A stretch of DNA of 64,000 nucleotides from an uncultured Chitinophaga sp. (GCF_946479755.1 NZ_CAMLHC010000002.1:496001-560000); one strand, 5' to 3'. Positions 38,074 to 47,735 are shown, counted from the stretch's first letter. Notes: a model not told the origin generated them from the letters alone. Translations and numbers: made by a program.

Positions 38074-41000
38074 ATGAACTTACCAACACTAAGCATAAAA
38101 AAACCTGTACTGGGATGCGTCTTCTCCGTCCTGATTATCATCCTGGGACTGGTAGGGTGGAAGAACCTGGGCATCCGGGAGTTTCCGCTGACGGAAGCGC
38201 CGGTCATCTCCGTCGTCACTTTCTATCCCGGCGCCAGCCCCGATGTGATCGCGTCCAAAATCACCAGGCCCATAGAAGAGTCGCTGGCGGAAGCGGGCGG
38301 CGTACGCACCATCTCCTCTGAATCGAGAGAGCAGGCCAGCGTTATCTCCGTGGAATTCAACCGCGACGTGGACCTGGAAGATGCCTTAAACGACGTGCGC
38401 GACAAGGTCGCGAAATCCCGTAACCAGCTGCCGGCAGACGTGGACCCGCCTATTGTGGAGAAAGCCAGTTCTGCGGACAACCTGGTGGCTTTCCTCGAAG
38501 TGGAAAGCGATACCAAAGATATTAAGGAAGTGAGCCACCTCGCTTCTACCGTCATCAAAGACCGTATGCAGTCTATTCCGGGCATCAACCGGGTAGCGGT
38601 GGTAGGCGAGCATAAATATGCCATGCGCCTGCGTTTTGACCCGGTGAAACTGGCCGCTTACCGGCTGACGCCGGAAGATATCCGCCACGCGCTGCTCCGG
38701 GAGAATATGGACCTGCCCTCGGGAAAAATAGAAGGCAGCACTACAGAACTGAGCGTCCGCACCATGGGGCGCCTCACCACCGCTGCTGAATTCAATGAGA
38801 TGATCATCAAACAATCCGGTACTTCCGTTGTCCGCTTAAAAGACATCGGCTATGCGGAACTGGGAGAGCACAACGAACGTACGGCCATCATCAATGAAAC
38901 CGGTAATGCCAACCGCATCGGTATAGGCATCGCCATCCAGATCCAGCGCGGCGCCAACGCCATCGAAGTGGTGGATGAATTCTACCGCCGCCTGGAACAG
39001 CTACGCAAAGAAATCCCGAAAGACTACCGGCTGATCGTTGGTTTTGATTTCACCAAACCTGTCCGCGAGTCCATCAAAGAAGTGGAAGAAACGCTGTTCA
39101 TCGCCTTCGCGCTGGTAGTACTCATCATTTTCCTGTTCCTGAGAGACTGGCGCTCTACTATTATCCCGGTGCTGGCTATCCCGGTGTCGATCCTGTCTGC
39201 GTTCTTTATCATGTACATCGCCGGTTTCTCCATCAACGTACTAACGCTGCTGGGACTGGTGCTGGCCATCGGGCTGGTGGTGGACGATGCGATCGTGGTG
39301 CTGGAAAACATCTACAAGAAAGTAGAAGAAGGCATGACACCAATACAGGCAGCCTTTAAAGGATCAAAAGAAATTTACTTCGCAGTGATTTCCACCACGA
39401 TCACCCTGGCGGCGGTGTTCCTGCCTATCGTGTTCATGGGCGGTATCAGCGGGCAGCTGTTTAAAGAATTCGCCATCGTGGTGTCCGGCTCTGTACTGGT
39501 ATCAGCGTTTGTAGCCCTCACGTTGTCGCCGATGCTGAGCGCCTACCTGTTGAAAAGGCAGGAGCGGCCCAACTGGTTCCAGCGCACTACGGAGCCCTTC
39601 TTTATCCGGATGAATAACGGTTACGCCTGGTTGTTGAAACGATTTATGAAAGTGCGCTGGATGGCCTGGGTGGTCCTGCTGGGAGGCGGCGCGGTGATCT
39701 ACCTCGTCGGTAAAAAACTGCCTTCTGAGCTCGCGCCTGTGGAGGACCGGTCCAATATGAGCCTGATCGCGATAGCCCCGGAAGGCGTATCGTTCGACTA
39801 TATGAAAAAACAGATGACGGAAGTAGGCAAGTACGTCAACGATTCCACGGAAGGACTTTATCAGACTTATTCCATGGTGGCGGTTTCTTTTATCCCTGCG
39901 CCGGCGCCTACCAGTTTCGCGGTGCAGAGCATCTATCTGAAAGAGCCTAAAGACCGTAAAGCATCCGTGCAGGACCTGTATAATCAGTATGCTGCCGCGT
40001 CTGGTAATTTCAGGGGACTGTTATTGTTCCCTTATCTGCCGCCCACCATCGGTACCCGTTATGGCGGTGGTATGCCGCTGCAGTTTGTATTGCAGGGCCC
40101 CACGCTGGACACGGTGTCTGCGGCGCTGAATAAGTTCCTGCAGGCAGCACGGCAAAGCCCTAAGCTGATGTTCGTGGATGCCGACCTGAAAATCAACAAA
40201 CCGGAATTACAGATCAGCATCGACCGGCAGAAAGCAGCGCTGATGGGCGTTTCCATCCAGGAAGTGGCAAGAGCGCTGCAGCTTTCGCTGTCAGGGCAAC
40301 GGTATGGTTACTTCCTGCGCAACGACCGGCAGTATGAAGTGATCGGTCAGCTGGAGCGGGAAAACAGGAGTAAGATCAGCGATCTTAAAACCATCTATGT
40401 AAAATCTACCGGTGGGGAAATGATTTCGCTGGATAACCTGGTCACTATTAAAGAGAGTATCAGTCCTGCGTCTATCTACCGCTACGATCAGTACACTTCT
40501 GCCACCGTATCGGCAGGACTGGCGCCGGGGGTAAGCCTGGCCGAAGGTATTGATGAGATGAAACGCATTCAGCAGGACGTGCTGGGCGCTAATTTCAAAA
40601 CCTCGCTGGCGGGGCAGTCGAGAGACTACGAAGAGAGCCAGGGCAATATCACTTTTACGCTGATACTGGCGCTGCTGTTGATCTACATGATCCTTGCCGC
40701 GCAGTTTGAAAGCCTCCGTGATCCGCTGATCATTATGCTGACAGTGCCCGTGGCCGTGACAGGCGCGTTGCTGAGCCTCGACTGGTTCAGCCAGAGCCTG
40801 AACGTATTCAGCCAGATCGGTATTATCACGCTGGTAGGGCTGATCACGAAGAACGGCATTCTGATCGTGGAATTTGCCAACCATCTGAAAGACACCGGCC
40901 TTTCAAAATTCGATGCCGCTATCCAGGCGGCGGAGCAGCGTTTCCGTCCCATCTTAATGACGTCCCTGGCGATGATCTTCGGCGCGTTGCCGATCGCGAT

Positions 41001-41184
41001 GACGCACAACAGCCGTCAGTCGCTGGGTATCGTTATCGCCGGCGGGCTGATCTTCGCCGGTATCCTGACGCTGTTCATCATTCCCGCTGTTTATTCTTAT
41101 CTGTCCGGCAGCAAACGCCGGAAAGTGGTAGAAGAAGAGCCGGACCCGGTGGTGACCACCGAAGAAGTGGAATATGCCGGTTGA
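38074..41184 (+). CDS. RND-family multidrug efflux permease (HAE1 type)
   Basis: A 1036-residue inner-membrane pump of normal AcrB/MexB length. It has the N-terminal helix, large periplasmic loops (about 35-330 and 555-850), and twelve membrane helices in two sets. Conserved segments are the opening PVLGCVFSVLIIILGLVGW, GLVLAIGLVVDDAIVVLENI with the proton-relay Asp pair in helix 4, and GLITKNGILIVEFANH. The HAE1 type exports organic compounds rather than metal ions, judging from the helix-4 motif. It is in an operon with adaptor and TolC. Confidence 0.95.
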   Translation: MNLPTLSIKKPVLGCVFSVLIIILGLVGWKNLGIREFPLTEAPVISVVTFYPGASPDVIASKITRPIEESLAEAGGVRTISSESREQASVISVEFNRDVDLEDALNDVRDKVAKSRNQLPADVDPPIVEKASSADNLVAFLEVESDTKDIKEVSHLASTVIKDRMQSIPGINRVAVVGEHKYAMRLRFDPVKLAAYRLTPEDIRHALLRENMDLPSGKIEGSTTELSVRTMGRLTTAAEFNEMIIKQSGTSVVRLKDIGYAELGEHNERTAIINETGNANRIGIGIAIQIQRGANAIEVVDEFYRRLEQLRKEIPKDYRLIVGFDFTKPVRESIKEVEETLFIAFALVVLIIFLFLRDWRSTIIPVLAIPVSILSAFFIMYIAGFSINVLTLLGLVLAIGLVVDDAIVVLENIYKKVEEGMTPIQAAFKGSKEIYFAVISTTITLAAVFLPIVFMGGISGQLFKEFAIVVSGSVLVSAFVALTLSPMLSAYLLKRQERPNWFQRTTEPFFIRMNNGYAWLLKRFMKVRWMAWVVLLGGGAVIYLVGKKLPSELAPVEDRSNMSLIAIAPEGVSFDYMKKQMTEVGKYVNDSTEGLYQTYSMVAVSFIPAPAPTSFAVQSIYLKEPKDRKASVQDLYNQYAAASGNFRGLLLFPYLPPTIGTRYGGGMPLQFVLQGPTLDTVSAALNKFLQAARQSPKLMFVDADLKINKPELQISIDRQKAALMGVSIQEVARALQLSLSGQRYGYFLRNDRQYEVIGQLERENRSKISDLKTIYVKSTGGEMISLDNLVTIKESISPASIYRYDQYTSATVSAGLAPGVSLAEGIDEMKRIQQDVLGANFKTSLAGQSRDYEESQGNITFTLILALLLIYMILAAQFESLRDPLIIMLTVPVAVTGALLSLDWFSQSLNVFSQIGIITLVGLITKNGILIVEFANHLKDTGLSKFDAAIQAAEQRFRPILMTSLAMIFGALPIAMTHNSRQSLGIVIAGGLIFAGILTLFIIPAVYSYLSGSKRRKVVEEEPDPVVTTEEVEYAG

Positions 41185-41202
41185 TTTTTTAAAAACAACA
41201 TC

Positions 41203-42540
41203 ATGAAACGAAGTAATCTCATTATACTGCTGTTGCTGATTGCCCTTCACGGCAGTGCGCAGACAGCAAAACGAATCAGTCTCCCCGAAGCATTGTCGCT
41301 GGCGGCAACGGGCAACCGGCAGCTGCAGATTCAGGCGCTGGAAGAAGCTTACTGGAAGGAGGTCACCAGGGAAACAAGGAGCCTGCTGCTGCCCAATGTG
41401 GCGGCGGGCGCCAGCTACCAGCGGTATTTCGACCGGCAGGTCATCTTCCTTCCCGGTTCTTTTGTGGGCAATGCCAAGCCGGTACAGGACGTGGCCGTAG
41501 GCGGCAAGAATGCGTTTAACGGCCTGGTATCTGCCAGTCAGCCTATACTCAACGAAGGAGCGTGGCGGCAGACAAAGGCCGCGGCTTATGACGAAAAAAT
41601 CCAGCGGGAGAAAACGGCCGACCTGAAAGGCAACCTCGGCACACAGATATCCATCGCTTATTTTGACATGCTGCTGATGCAGTCCCAGCTGGCACTCCAC
41701 CAGCAAAGCCTTGAGCGCAACGAGAAAGCGCTGAAGGATACCCGTTCGCTGTTCGCGCAGGGCCGCAGCCTGAAGCAGGATACCCTCCGGGCTTTTATTG
41801 CCGTGGAAAATTTACGGTCATCGATCTCTTATCTGCACAATAACCTCGAGGTGGCAGGCATACAGCTGAAAAGGCTGCTCGGCATCGACGACAGCACCGC
41901 GCTGGAACTGTCAGACACCCTTGCCGCCGAAATGCCGGCTACAGGCGCTTATGCGCTGGAAGACGCGATGGCTACAGCGGTAGCACGCCGCAATGACATG
42001 GCCGCGCAAAAACTGCTGACCGAAAAGAGCGTGCTGGACATTGCGGTGGCGAAAGCCGAAAGGCTGCCGCAGATCACCGCGGTAGGCCAGTACCAGCTGC
42101 AGGCGCAGGCAGATAATTTCAGACTGGGCCAGTATGCATGGCCGCCTACTTCTTTCGTAGGGCTACAGATCGCCATGCCCATCTTTACCGGCAACCGGCT
42201 TAAAGCCAAAATCAGCCAGGCCGGTATCCGGAAGCAACAGGAAATGATCGGGCAGGATGATCTTCAGCAGTCTGTCAGAACAGAGCTGGCGTCGTTGCTG
42301 TCGCAGTGGAAAGAAGCCAATGAGCAGCTGCGGATACAGCAAAGGACGGTGGAGCTGGCGCAGATCAGCTACGGTATGATGGACGACCGGTACCGGAACG
42401 GCCTCAGCACCCGGCTGGAATTAACGGACGCCGAGCTGGCGCTCACGCAGGCCAGGCTCAATCATTTGCAGGCGATCTACCTCCATAAAGTAGTTCATGT
42501 ACGGCTGCAACGGGCACAGGGACTGCTGCAGCTGCCGTAA
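41203..42540 (+). CDS. TolC-family outer-membrane efflux channel
   Basis: A 445-residue protein with a signal peptide ending near HGSAQ (residue 19). It has the two OEP repeats: long helices with ISLPEALSLAATGNRQLQI at the start and the matching YRNGLSTRLELTDAELALTQARLN near the C-terminus. It should form the trimeric exit duct for the RND pump encoded 18 bases upstream. Confidence 0.93.
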   Translation: MKRSNLIILLLLIALHGSAQTAKRISLPEALSLAATGNRQLQIQALEEAYWKEVTRETRSLLLPNVAAGASYQRYFDRQVIFLPGSFVGNAKPVQDVAVGGKNAFNGLVSASQPILNEGAWRQTKAAAYDEKIQREKTADLKGNLGTQISIAYFDMLLMQSQLALHQQSLERNEKALKDTRSLFAQGRSLKQDTLRAFIAVENLRSSISYLHNNLEVAGIQLKRLLGIDDSTALELSDTLAAEMPATGAYALEDAMATAVARRNDMAAQKLLTEKSVLDIAVAKAERLPQITAVGQYQLQAQADNFRLGQYAWPPTSFVGLQIAMPIFTGNRLKAKISQAGIRKQQEMIGQDDLQQSVRTELASLLSQWKEANEQLRIQQRTVELAQISYGMMDDRYRNGLSTRLELTDAELALTQARLNHLQAIYLHKVVHVRLQRAQGLLQLP

Positions 42541-42567
42541 TACATTCACACAAAAATATTCGATCAT

Positions 42568-43995
42568 ATGATTTCAGAAACAATCGTTGTTCCCATACAG
42601 GCTGCCTACAAAAAAAGGTGGGCAGCCCTTTTTGTACTCTGCATGGCGGAATTCATCGTCATCATGGATACGTCTATCATCGGGGTGGCGCTGCCGGCTA
42701 TTAAAAGCGACCTGGGGTATTCCCAGTCCGGGCTGCAATGGATCTTCAATGCTTACGTGATTTTTTTCGGTGGTTTCCTGCTGTTGGGCGGAAGGCTGTC
42801 CGATTTGTTCGGCGCCCGTAAGATATTTATGTGGGGTTTTGCCATTCTCTCCGCGGCTTCGCTGCTGGCGGGCGTGGCGTGGTCTGAGGCTTCGCTGAAC
42901 GTGGGCAGGGCGTTGCAGGGGTTGGGATCTGCCCTGATAGCGCCTTCGGCGCTGACGCTCGTGCTGACGAAGTTCACGGACCCGAAAGAGCTGAATAAAG
43001 CGCTCGGCTTCTGGGGCGCTTCGGCGGCAGCCGGTGGTTCGGCGGGCGTATTTCTTGGCGGCGCCATCACGCAGTGGCTGTCATGGCATTGGGTGTTCCT
43101 GATCAACATTCCTATTGGTTTGATTGTGCTGGCGCTGAGCCCTTCGCTGTTGCTGAAAGGCACGCACCGTAAGGGGAGCATCGATCTGGGTGGTGCAGTA
43201 CTGGCCACGGCGGCGTTTGTGCTGATGGTATACGCCATCGTGGCCGCCGAGAGCGCCGGCTGGCAGTCGGTGCAGACATGGGGTTTGCTGGCGTTGTCGG
43301 TAGTGCTGCTGATAACTTTTGTGGCGTTACAGAAGAAGCGGAAAGAGCCGCTGATGCCATTATCGATTTTTAAGGCGTTTAATCTTTCTGCCGGTAACAT
43401 CGTGATGGCGCTGATGGCGGCGGCGTGGATACCCCTATGGTTTTTTCTGAACCTGTATTTGCAGCAGGTGCTTCATTTTCCGGCTTTCAACAGCGGGCTG
43501 GCATTACTGCCGATGACCATCACCATTATGTTGTTTATGGTGATCATCACCGGGAAGCTGATGGCGAAGTTTGGTATCAAGCCTAACCTGGTGGGCGGTT
43601 TGCTGGCGTTGGCAGCGGCGCTGTTTCTTTTCAGCATGGCGCCTGTCAACGGCAGTTTTATGACACATGTATTGCCGGCATCGTTGTTAGGCGCTGTGGG
43701 AATGTCGCTGGCTTATATCCCGGGAACGGTGGCGTCCATATCCGGCGCGAAGCCCGAGGAATCAGGACTGGCTTCCGGCCTGGTGAACACCAGTTACCAG
43801 ATCGGTTCCGCACTGGGGCTGGCAGTGATTGTGGCGATATCCTCGGCAAAAACCAGTGTACTGAAAGTAGGGGAGATGAGTGATGTAGAAGCGTTGAACG
43901 GCGGCTTTCAGACAGCGTTTCTGGCTGCGGCAGTGGTGAGCCTGGCAGGAGCGCTGGTGGCTGCCGGGGCGATAAAGAAAGCGCCGCAGGCGTGA
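42568..43995 (+). CDS. MFS drug/proton antiporter, DHA2 (14-helix) type
   Basis: A 475-residue membrane protein with about 14 predicted helices. The DHA2 motif appears at the first helix (VLCMAEFIVIMDTSIIGVALP, motif D1) and GGRLSDLFGARKIF is motif A; motif C-like glycines are in LGGAITQWLSWHWVFLINIPIG. It is 27 bases after the TolC gene, so it is probably in the same transcript as the RND pump, giving two pumps in one unit. Substrate not known. Confidence 0.92.
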   Translation: MISETIVVPIQAAYKKRWAALFVLCMAEFIVIMDTSIIGVALPAIKSDLGYSQSGLQWIFNAYVIFFGGFLLLGGRLSDLFGARKIFMWGFAILSAASLLAGVAWSEASLNVGRALQGLGSALIAPSALTLVLTKFTDPKELNKALGFWGASAAAGGSAGVFLGGAITQWLSWHWVFLINIPIGLIVLALSPSLLLKGTHRKGSIDLGGAVLATAAFVLMVYAIVAAESAGWQSVQTWGLLALSVVLLITFVALQKKRKEPLMPLSIFKAFNLSAGNIVMALMAAAWIPLWFFLNLYLQQVLHFPAFNSGLALLPMTITIMLFMVIITGKLMAKFGIKPNLVGGLLALAAALFLFSMAPVNGSFMTHVLPASLLGAVGMSLAYIPGTVASISGAKPEESGLASGLVNTSYQIGSALGLAVIVAISSAKTSVLKVGEMSDVEALNGGFQTAFLAAAVVSLAGALVAAGAIKKAPQA

Positions 43996-44041
43996 TCTGT
44001 AAAAAATGCTTGCCTTACAGGCAAAACGACGGAAGCGAAAA

Positions 44042-44065
44042 AGGCTGTCTTTTTTAAGACAGCCT
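44042..44065 (+). terminator. hairpin terminator after the efflux operon
   Basis: AGGCTGTCTT and AAGACAGCCT form a perfect ten-pair stem with a TTTT loop. No strong T-run follows, so efficiency is uncertain. Confidence 0.7.
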
Positions 44066-44276
44066 ATGTTGTATAAATAGCCCTTGTAAAGGGCCAGAGT
44101 ATATTATATAGTTGTTGAATTTATATTATTTTTTTTATTAATAATCAGTTTTTTATGAATGTTTTAGGTAAGGATGAAAAGAAGACACAGGACATCTTTT
44201 GATGGAAATATGGGTCTGGCTATGTAGGTAGTTTTTGGTAATTTTATTGGAGTTTTTGAGTGTGAAAAAATTAACA

Positions 44277-44558
44277 ATGACAGTTTTAGAACAGGAAATA
44301 GCCATCCAGAAGAAGAAGTTTGCTATCACAATTGAGCAGATCAGGAAGCGCAATTTCGCCAAGAATCTGCCATTCTTGATTTTGTCGGATAAACTACCAG
44401 AAGGACAAGGCTTTTATGAATATGCAGATGGGCATATAGAAATTCAGGAAGTCTATACCAAAGGTGCAGATATCGAAACAAAATTTATCCGTAATTTATC
44501 TGAAACGGAGGCGGAGGAAGTACGCAAAAACTTTATGCGCAAAAATGGATTACACTAA
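44277..44558 (+). CDS. small protein preceding zeta-toxin-like gene (possible antitoxin)
   Basis: A 93-residue, charged, mostly helical protein that I do not recognise by family. It begins with a Lys/Glu-rich helix (EQEIAIQKKKFAITIEQI) and ends with ETEAEEVRKNF. The start is uncertain: ATG 44277 is used, GTG 44262 and TTG 44235 are in frame. Its stop overlaps the start of the zeta-toxin-like gene by 14 bases, which fits a toxin-antitoxin pair or coupled accessory protein; the antitoxin role is inference. Its A/T richness stands out from the neighbouring pumps. Confidence 0.7.
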   Translation: MTVLEQEIAIQKKKFAITIEQIRKRNFAKNLPFLILSDKLPEGQGFYEYADGHIEIQEVYTKGADIETKFIRNLSETEAEEVRKNFMRKNGLH

Positions 44559-45209
44559 GCCTACATTGCTTGTTATCTCCGGCCCCAACGGCGCGGGAAA
44601 GTCTACCCACATTGAATCCATGTTACCCGAATTGTTTGATGGTGTTCCCCCTTTTGACGAGATTTAACCCGTACAGGATTTGAAAACGAACTTCAGGGAA
44701 GAGGATTAACTCCGGAAGAAGTTAATAGTCAGTCCTCCTCCATGATGGAAGCTCACCTTTCGACCAAAATTAATGATGCTATTATCAGGAAGCAACATTT
44801 TGTGCTGGAAACACCTTTGTCTCATCCTGATTATTGGAGGTATATTGACCGTTTTGAGAGGAGTGGTTATCAGATCCAGTTAAATTATTTGTGTCTGGAT
44901 ACGATACAACATTGTGAACAGCGTGTAAGGCAGCGTGTTCGGGAGGGAGGGCACGCGGTAGATGCGAGGACGATCAAAGGAGTATATGAACAAAATTTGA
45001 AGTTCATCAATGATTATTTTGATACATTTAAAGTAATCTGCTTATACGATGGTATGGCAATGCCTGTTTTACTCGTGAAGATGCAGGACGGAGCAATAAT
45101 TATGGCTGACAAAGATGCATTGAAAAAAAATTGGTTGAAAAAGGGATTACCAGCAATTAGTCGTCTTGTCAACCATTTTTTAAAAGCTAAGGAGAGGTCT
45201 GGAAAATAA
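44545..45209 (+). pseudogene. zeta-toxin-family kinase, frameshifted
   Basis: The first frame (44545-44667) encodes a P-loop start: LLVISGPNGAGKSTHIESM with Walker A, then PPFDEI and a stop at 44665. The -1 frame, open from 44658 to 45209, continues as RDLTRTGFENELQGRGL, MMEAHLSTKINDAI and the rest of a zeta-toxin-like kinase (VLETPLSHPDYWRYIDRF). Restoring one base at GAC|CGA (44656-44660) would give one 221-residue protein. So a single base is missing, either a true inactivating mutation or a sequencing error. A short in-frame slip site, CCCTTTT at 44649, leads straight to a stop in the -1 frame, so programmed frameshifting does not explain it. Intact zeta toxins phosphorylate UDP-N-acetylglucosamine-type sugars. 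Confidence 0.8.
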
Positions 45210-45226
45210 TCTTTCATATACGCAAA

Positions 45227-45253
45227 AAAAAGCACCGCGAAACGGTGCTTTTT
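45227..45253. terminator. bidirectional terminator
   Basis: An 11-pair stem (45227-45237 with 45243-45253) with A-run on one side and T-run on the other lies between convergent genes. Confidence 0.9.
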
Positions 45254-45269
45254 AACTGGTGAAAATATA

Positions 45270-46199
45270 CTATCCTTTCAAAAACACCCTTATCCTTTCT
45301 GCGATCTCCACCACATATTCTTCCAATGCAAAGTGCCCGGTGGGATAAAAATGTATTTCACTTTCAGGCATATCTTTTTTGAAGGCAAGTGCCCCAGGCT
45401 TCAGGAACACAGGATCATTTTCTCCCCAGACGATCAGTACTTTCGGCGCCAGTTTCCGCAGGGTTTGTTGCCATTGCGGGTATTCAGCGATATTGAAGCG
45501 GTAATCGTATTTGAGCTGGTACTGGATCTCTTTGTTGCCTGGCCTGTCCATCAGCAGCTGATCGAGCTGGTAGCCTTCCGGGGCGATCCTGGACGGATCG
45601 CTGACACCGTGCAGGTATTCAAATTTGGTGTATTCCAGTTCGAACGCCTGGTAGACTTTAGCGCGGGAGGCTTCTGTGTTTTCGTCGATGTTTTTGCGAT
45701 ACGATTTCAGGATGTCGCTTAGTCCTTCTGCGTAGAGATTACCGTTTTGTATGATCAGGTGTTCGAGGATGGCCGGATTGCGCTGGATGATGCGCATGCC
45801 TACCGGCGCGCCGTAGTCGAAGAAATACATGCTGCATTTCTGAATACCTTTCAGCTGAAGGAATTTTTCGATGTAGCGGGAGTAGTTGTCGAACGTGTAG
45901 TCGAATGCTGACATCGGCGGCATATCGCTGAACCCGAAGCCGGGGTAATCCGGCGCCAGCAGGTGAAAGTCATCTTTCAGCAGGGGGATGAGCGTCCTGA
46001 AATTATGGGAAGAGGAGGGGAACCCATGCAGCAATAGCAGCGTGGGTTTCGAAGGGTTTCCGGCCTCCCGGTAGAAGATGTTGATACCGTCGACTTTGAT
46101 GGTCCGGTGATACACCGGGTATTCTTTGGCATTGGCAGAAAGTGTGCTGATCATAAACAGAAAAATTAAAAAACGCTGAAAGGATAAGGAGTGTTTCAT
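45270..46199 (-). CDS. alpha/beta hydrolase, Asp-nucleophile type, exported
   Basis: A 309-residue hydrolase with a signal peptide (FLIFLFMISTLSANA). Motifs are HGFPSSSHNF (oxyanion), MYFFDYGAPVG with Asp at the nucleophile position, WGENDPVF for the acid and PTGHFALEE for the His. Asp nucleophile suggests epoxide or haloalkane hydrolysis. It is a close paralogue of the next gene upstream but is exported where that one is not. It is 15 bases behind it, in the TetR-controlled unit. Confidence 0.9.
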   Translation of the reverse strand: MKHSLSFQRFLIFLFMISTLSANAKEYPVYHRTIKVDGINIFYREAGNPSKPTLLLLHGFPSSSHNFRTLIPLLKDDFHLLAPDYPGFGFSDMPPMSAFDYTFDNYSRYIEKFLQLKGIQKCSMYFFDYGAPVGMRIIQRNPAILEHLIIQNGNLYAEGLSDILKSYRKNIDENTEASRAKVYQAFELEYTKFEYLHGVSDPSRIAPEGYQLDQLLMDRPGNKEIQYQLKYDYRFNIAEYPQWQQTLRKLAPKVLIVWGENDPVFLKPGALAFKKDMPESEIHFYPTGHFALEEYVVEIAERIRVFLKG

Positions 46200-46214
46200 G
46201 GGAGGGCGAATTTA

Positions 46215-47102
46215 TCAAACGGTAGGCAAAGATTTGCGGGTGACTTTTTTATGGAGGAACGTTCTGATGGTGGCGGCAATTTCATCACCATGTGTTTCCA
46301 ATGCGAAGTGGCCGGTGTCGAATAAATGATATTCGAGGTTCTTCACGTCTTTTTTATAGGCTTCTGCACCGGCTACCGGGAAGATATAATCGTTCTTGCC
46401 GTATACGATCAGCATTTCGGGGTTGTAGGTACGGAAGTATTCCTGCCATTTGGGATACAGGGCCACATTTTGCTGATAGTCGTAAAACAGCTGAAGCTGT
46501 ATGTCATTATTACCGGGGCGCAGGATGTGGCGCAGGTCATGTTCCCAGTTATCCGGGCTCACCAGTGCCGCGTCGGCGACGCCGTTGGTGTATTGCCATT
46601 TCAGGCCGTCGATGCTGTGGAAACCTTCGAGGGTGCGTTCTGTTGCTTTGTCGTCTTTGTTTTTCCAGTAGGTTTTGATAGGGTCCCAGAACTGCTCCAG
46701 GCCTTCGTCGTAGGCACAGCCGTTCTGTACGATCAGCGAATCGATTTTTTCAGGATGGGCGGAGGCGATACGGTATCCTACAGGGGCGCCATAGTCCATC
46801 AAATAGAGGCTGTAGCGTTCCAGGCCAAGTTGTTCCAGTAAACCTTCCACGATGCCGGCAAAGTTGTCGAAGGAGTAGTTGAAGTCGGACATCTGTGGTT
46901 GCGCACTTCTGCCAAATCCCGGATAGTCGGGGGCGATCAGGTAGAAGTCATCGGCCAGCTGCTGCAGCAGGTTGCGGTACATGTGGGAAGAGGTAGGGTA
47001 ACCATGCAGTAATACCAATGCCGGTTTGTCTTTCTGACCAGCTTCTCTGTAGAAGATTTCTATGCCGTTTACCAGGGTGGTGTTGTGTCTTACGGTGCTC
47101 AT
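46215..47102 (-). CDS. alpha/beta hydrolase, Asp-nucleophile type
   Basis: A 295-residue cytoplasmic paralogue of the gene that follows. It has HGYPTSSHMYRNLL, LYLMDYGAPVGYR (Asp nucleophile), VYGKNDYIF and LFDTGHFALETHGDEIA. It is the first gene after the TetR regulator and has a perfect palindromic operator 32 bases upstream of its start. Substrate unknown; the regulator suggests a toxic or inducing small molecule. Confidence 0.92.
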   Translation of the reverse strand: MSTVRHNTTLVNGIEIFYREAGQKDKPALVLLHGYPTSSHMYRNLLQQLADDFYLIAPDYPGFGRSAQPQMSDFNYSFDNFAGIVEGLLEQLGLERYSLYLMDYGAPVGYRIASAHPEKIDSLIVQNGCAYDEGLEQFWDPIKTYWKNKDDKATERTLEGFHSIDGLKWQYTNGVADAALVSPDNWEHDLRHILRPGNNDIQLQLFYDYQQNVALYPKWQEYFRTYNPEMLIVYGKNDYIFPVAGAEAYKKDVKNLEYHLFDTGHFALETHGDEIAATIRTFLHKKVTRKSLPTV

Positions 47103-47134
47103 TGTATTTGTTTTTAAGTTTGATATTAATTTAA

Positions 47135-47152
47135 TTACCGAACGTTCGGTAA
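47135..47152. promoter_or_regulatory. TetR operator, perfect palindrome
   Basis: TTACCGAACGTTCGGTAA is an 18-base perfect palindrome between the TetR gene and the first hydrolase. A near copy lies upstream of the TetR gene. Confidence 0.88.
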
Positions 47153-47171
47153 AATTATAAAGAAAAAATTT

Positions 47172-47735
47172 TTACTCGTTGGTGAAAAGCAGTTTTACAT
47201 CTGCCAGCGCTTTATGAAACTGGGTAGGATCGCCCAGGCCTTTGGCCAGTACGAGGCTTCCCTGCACCTGGATGAGCGATTGCCTGGCTTTGGCCTTTGC
47301 CTGTGCAGAGGTGAAGCCCAGTTCAACCCCTAAGGCGGTAAAAGCATCGATCCAGAGGCGCATAGCTTTGCTGATTTCATCGCCCAGTACCACCAGCCCT
47401 GAATCGAGAGAGAGGGCGTTGAGGATACAGGTCTTTTCTCCATTGTGGTACACCTGCCGGATATGCTGTATCGCCCGCTGTAATTTGGTGGCAGGCGCTA
47501 CGCCTTTTTCTGTCAGCACCAGGTAGATGTTTTCCCGGATCCATTCATGTATAAAATGAAGTACGGTAATGGCGATCTCATTTTTCCCGCCGGGAAACCG
47601 GTGGTAAAGACTCGCTTTCTGCAGACCACTGGCTTGGGCCAGATCGTTGAGACTGGCGCCCTCAAATCCTTTGGATTGAAGCACGGACATCAGTCCTTCT
47701 ATCAGCCTTGCGTCGTCTATTTTTTGCGGTCTCAT
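47172..47735 (-). CDS. TetR/AcrR-family repressor
   Basis: A 187-residue repressor. The N-terminal helix-turn-helix is clear (ASLNDLAQASGLQKASLYHRFPGGKNE), and the remaining helices form a ligand pocket and dimer surface resembling the group with a TetR_C-type tail. Matching palindromes lie upstream of it and between it and the hydrolase gene, so it should repress both itself and the hydrolases until its ligand binds. Confidence 0.93.
   Translation of the reverse strand: MRPQKIDDARLIEGLMSVLQSKGFEGASLNDLAQASGLQKASLYHRFPGGKNEIAITVLHFIHEWIRENIYLVLTEKGVAPATKLQRAIQHIRQVYHNGEKTCILNALSLDSGLVVLGDEISKAMRLWIDAFTALGVELGFTSAQAKAKARQSLIQVQGSLVLAKGLGDPTQFHKALADVKLLFTNE

Noticed and set aside
44647..44667. 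CCCTTTT in the zeta-toxin gene as a programmed -1 frameshift site
   Set aside because: The heptamer fits the slippery pattern, but the -1 frame meets TGA at 44655, so slippage there cannot join the two parts. A missing base at 44656-44660 explains it better.
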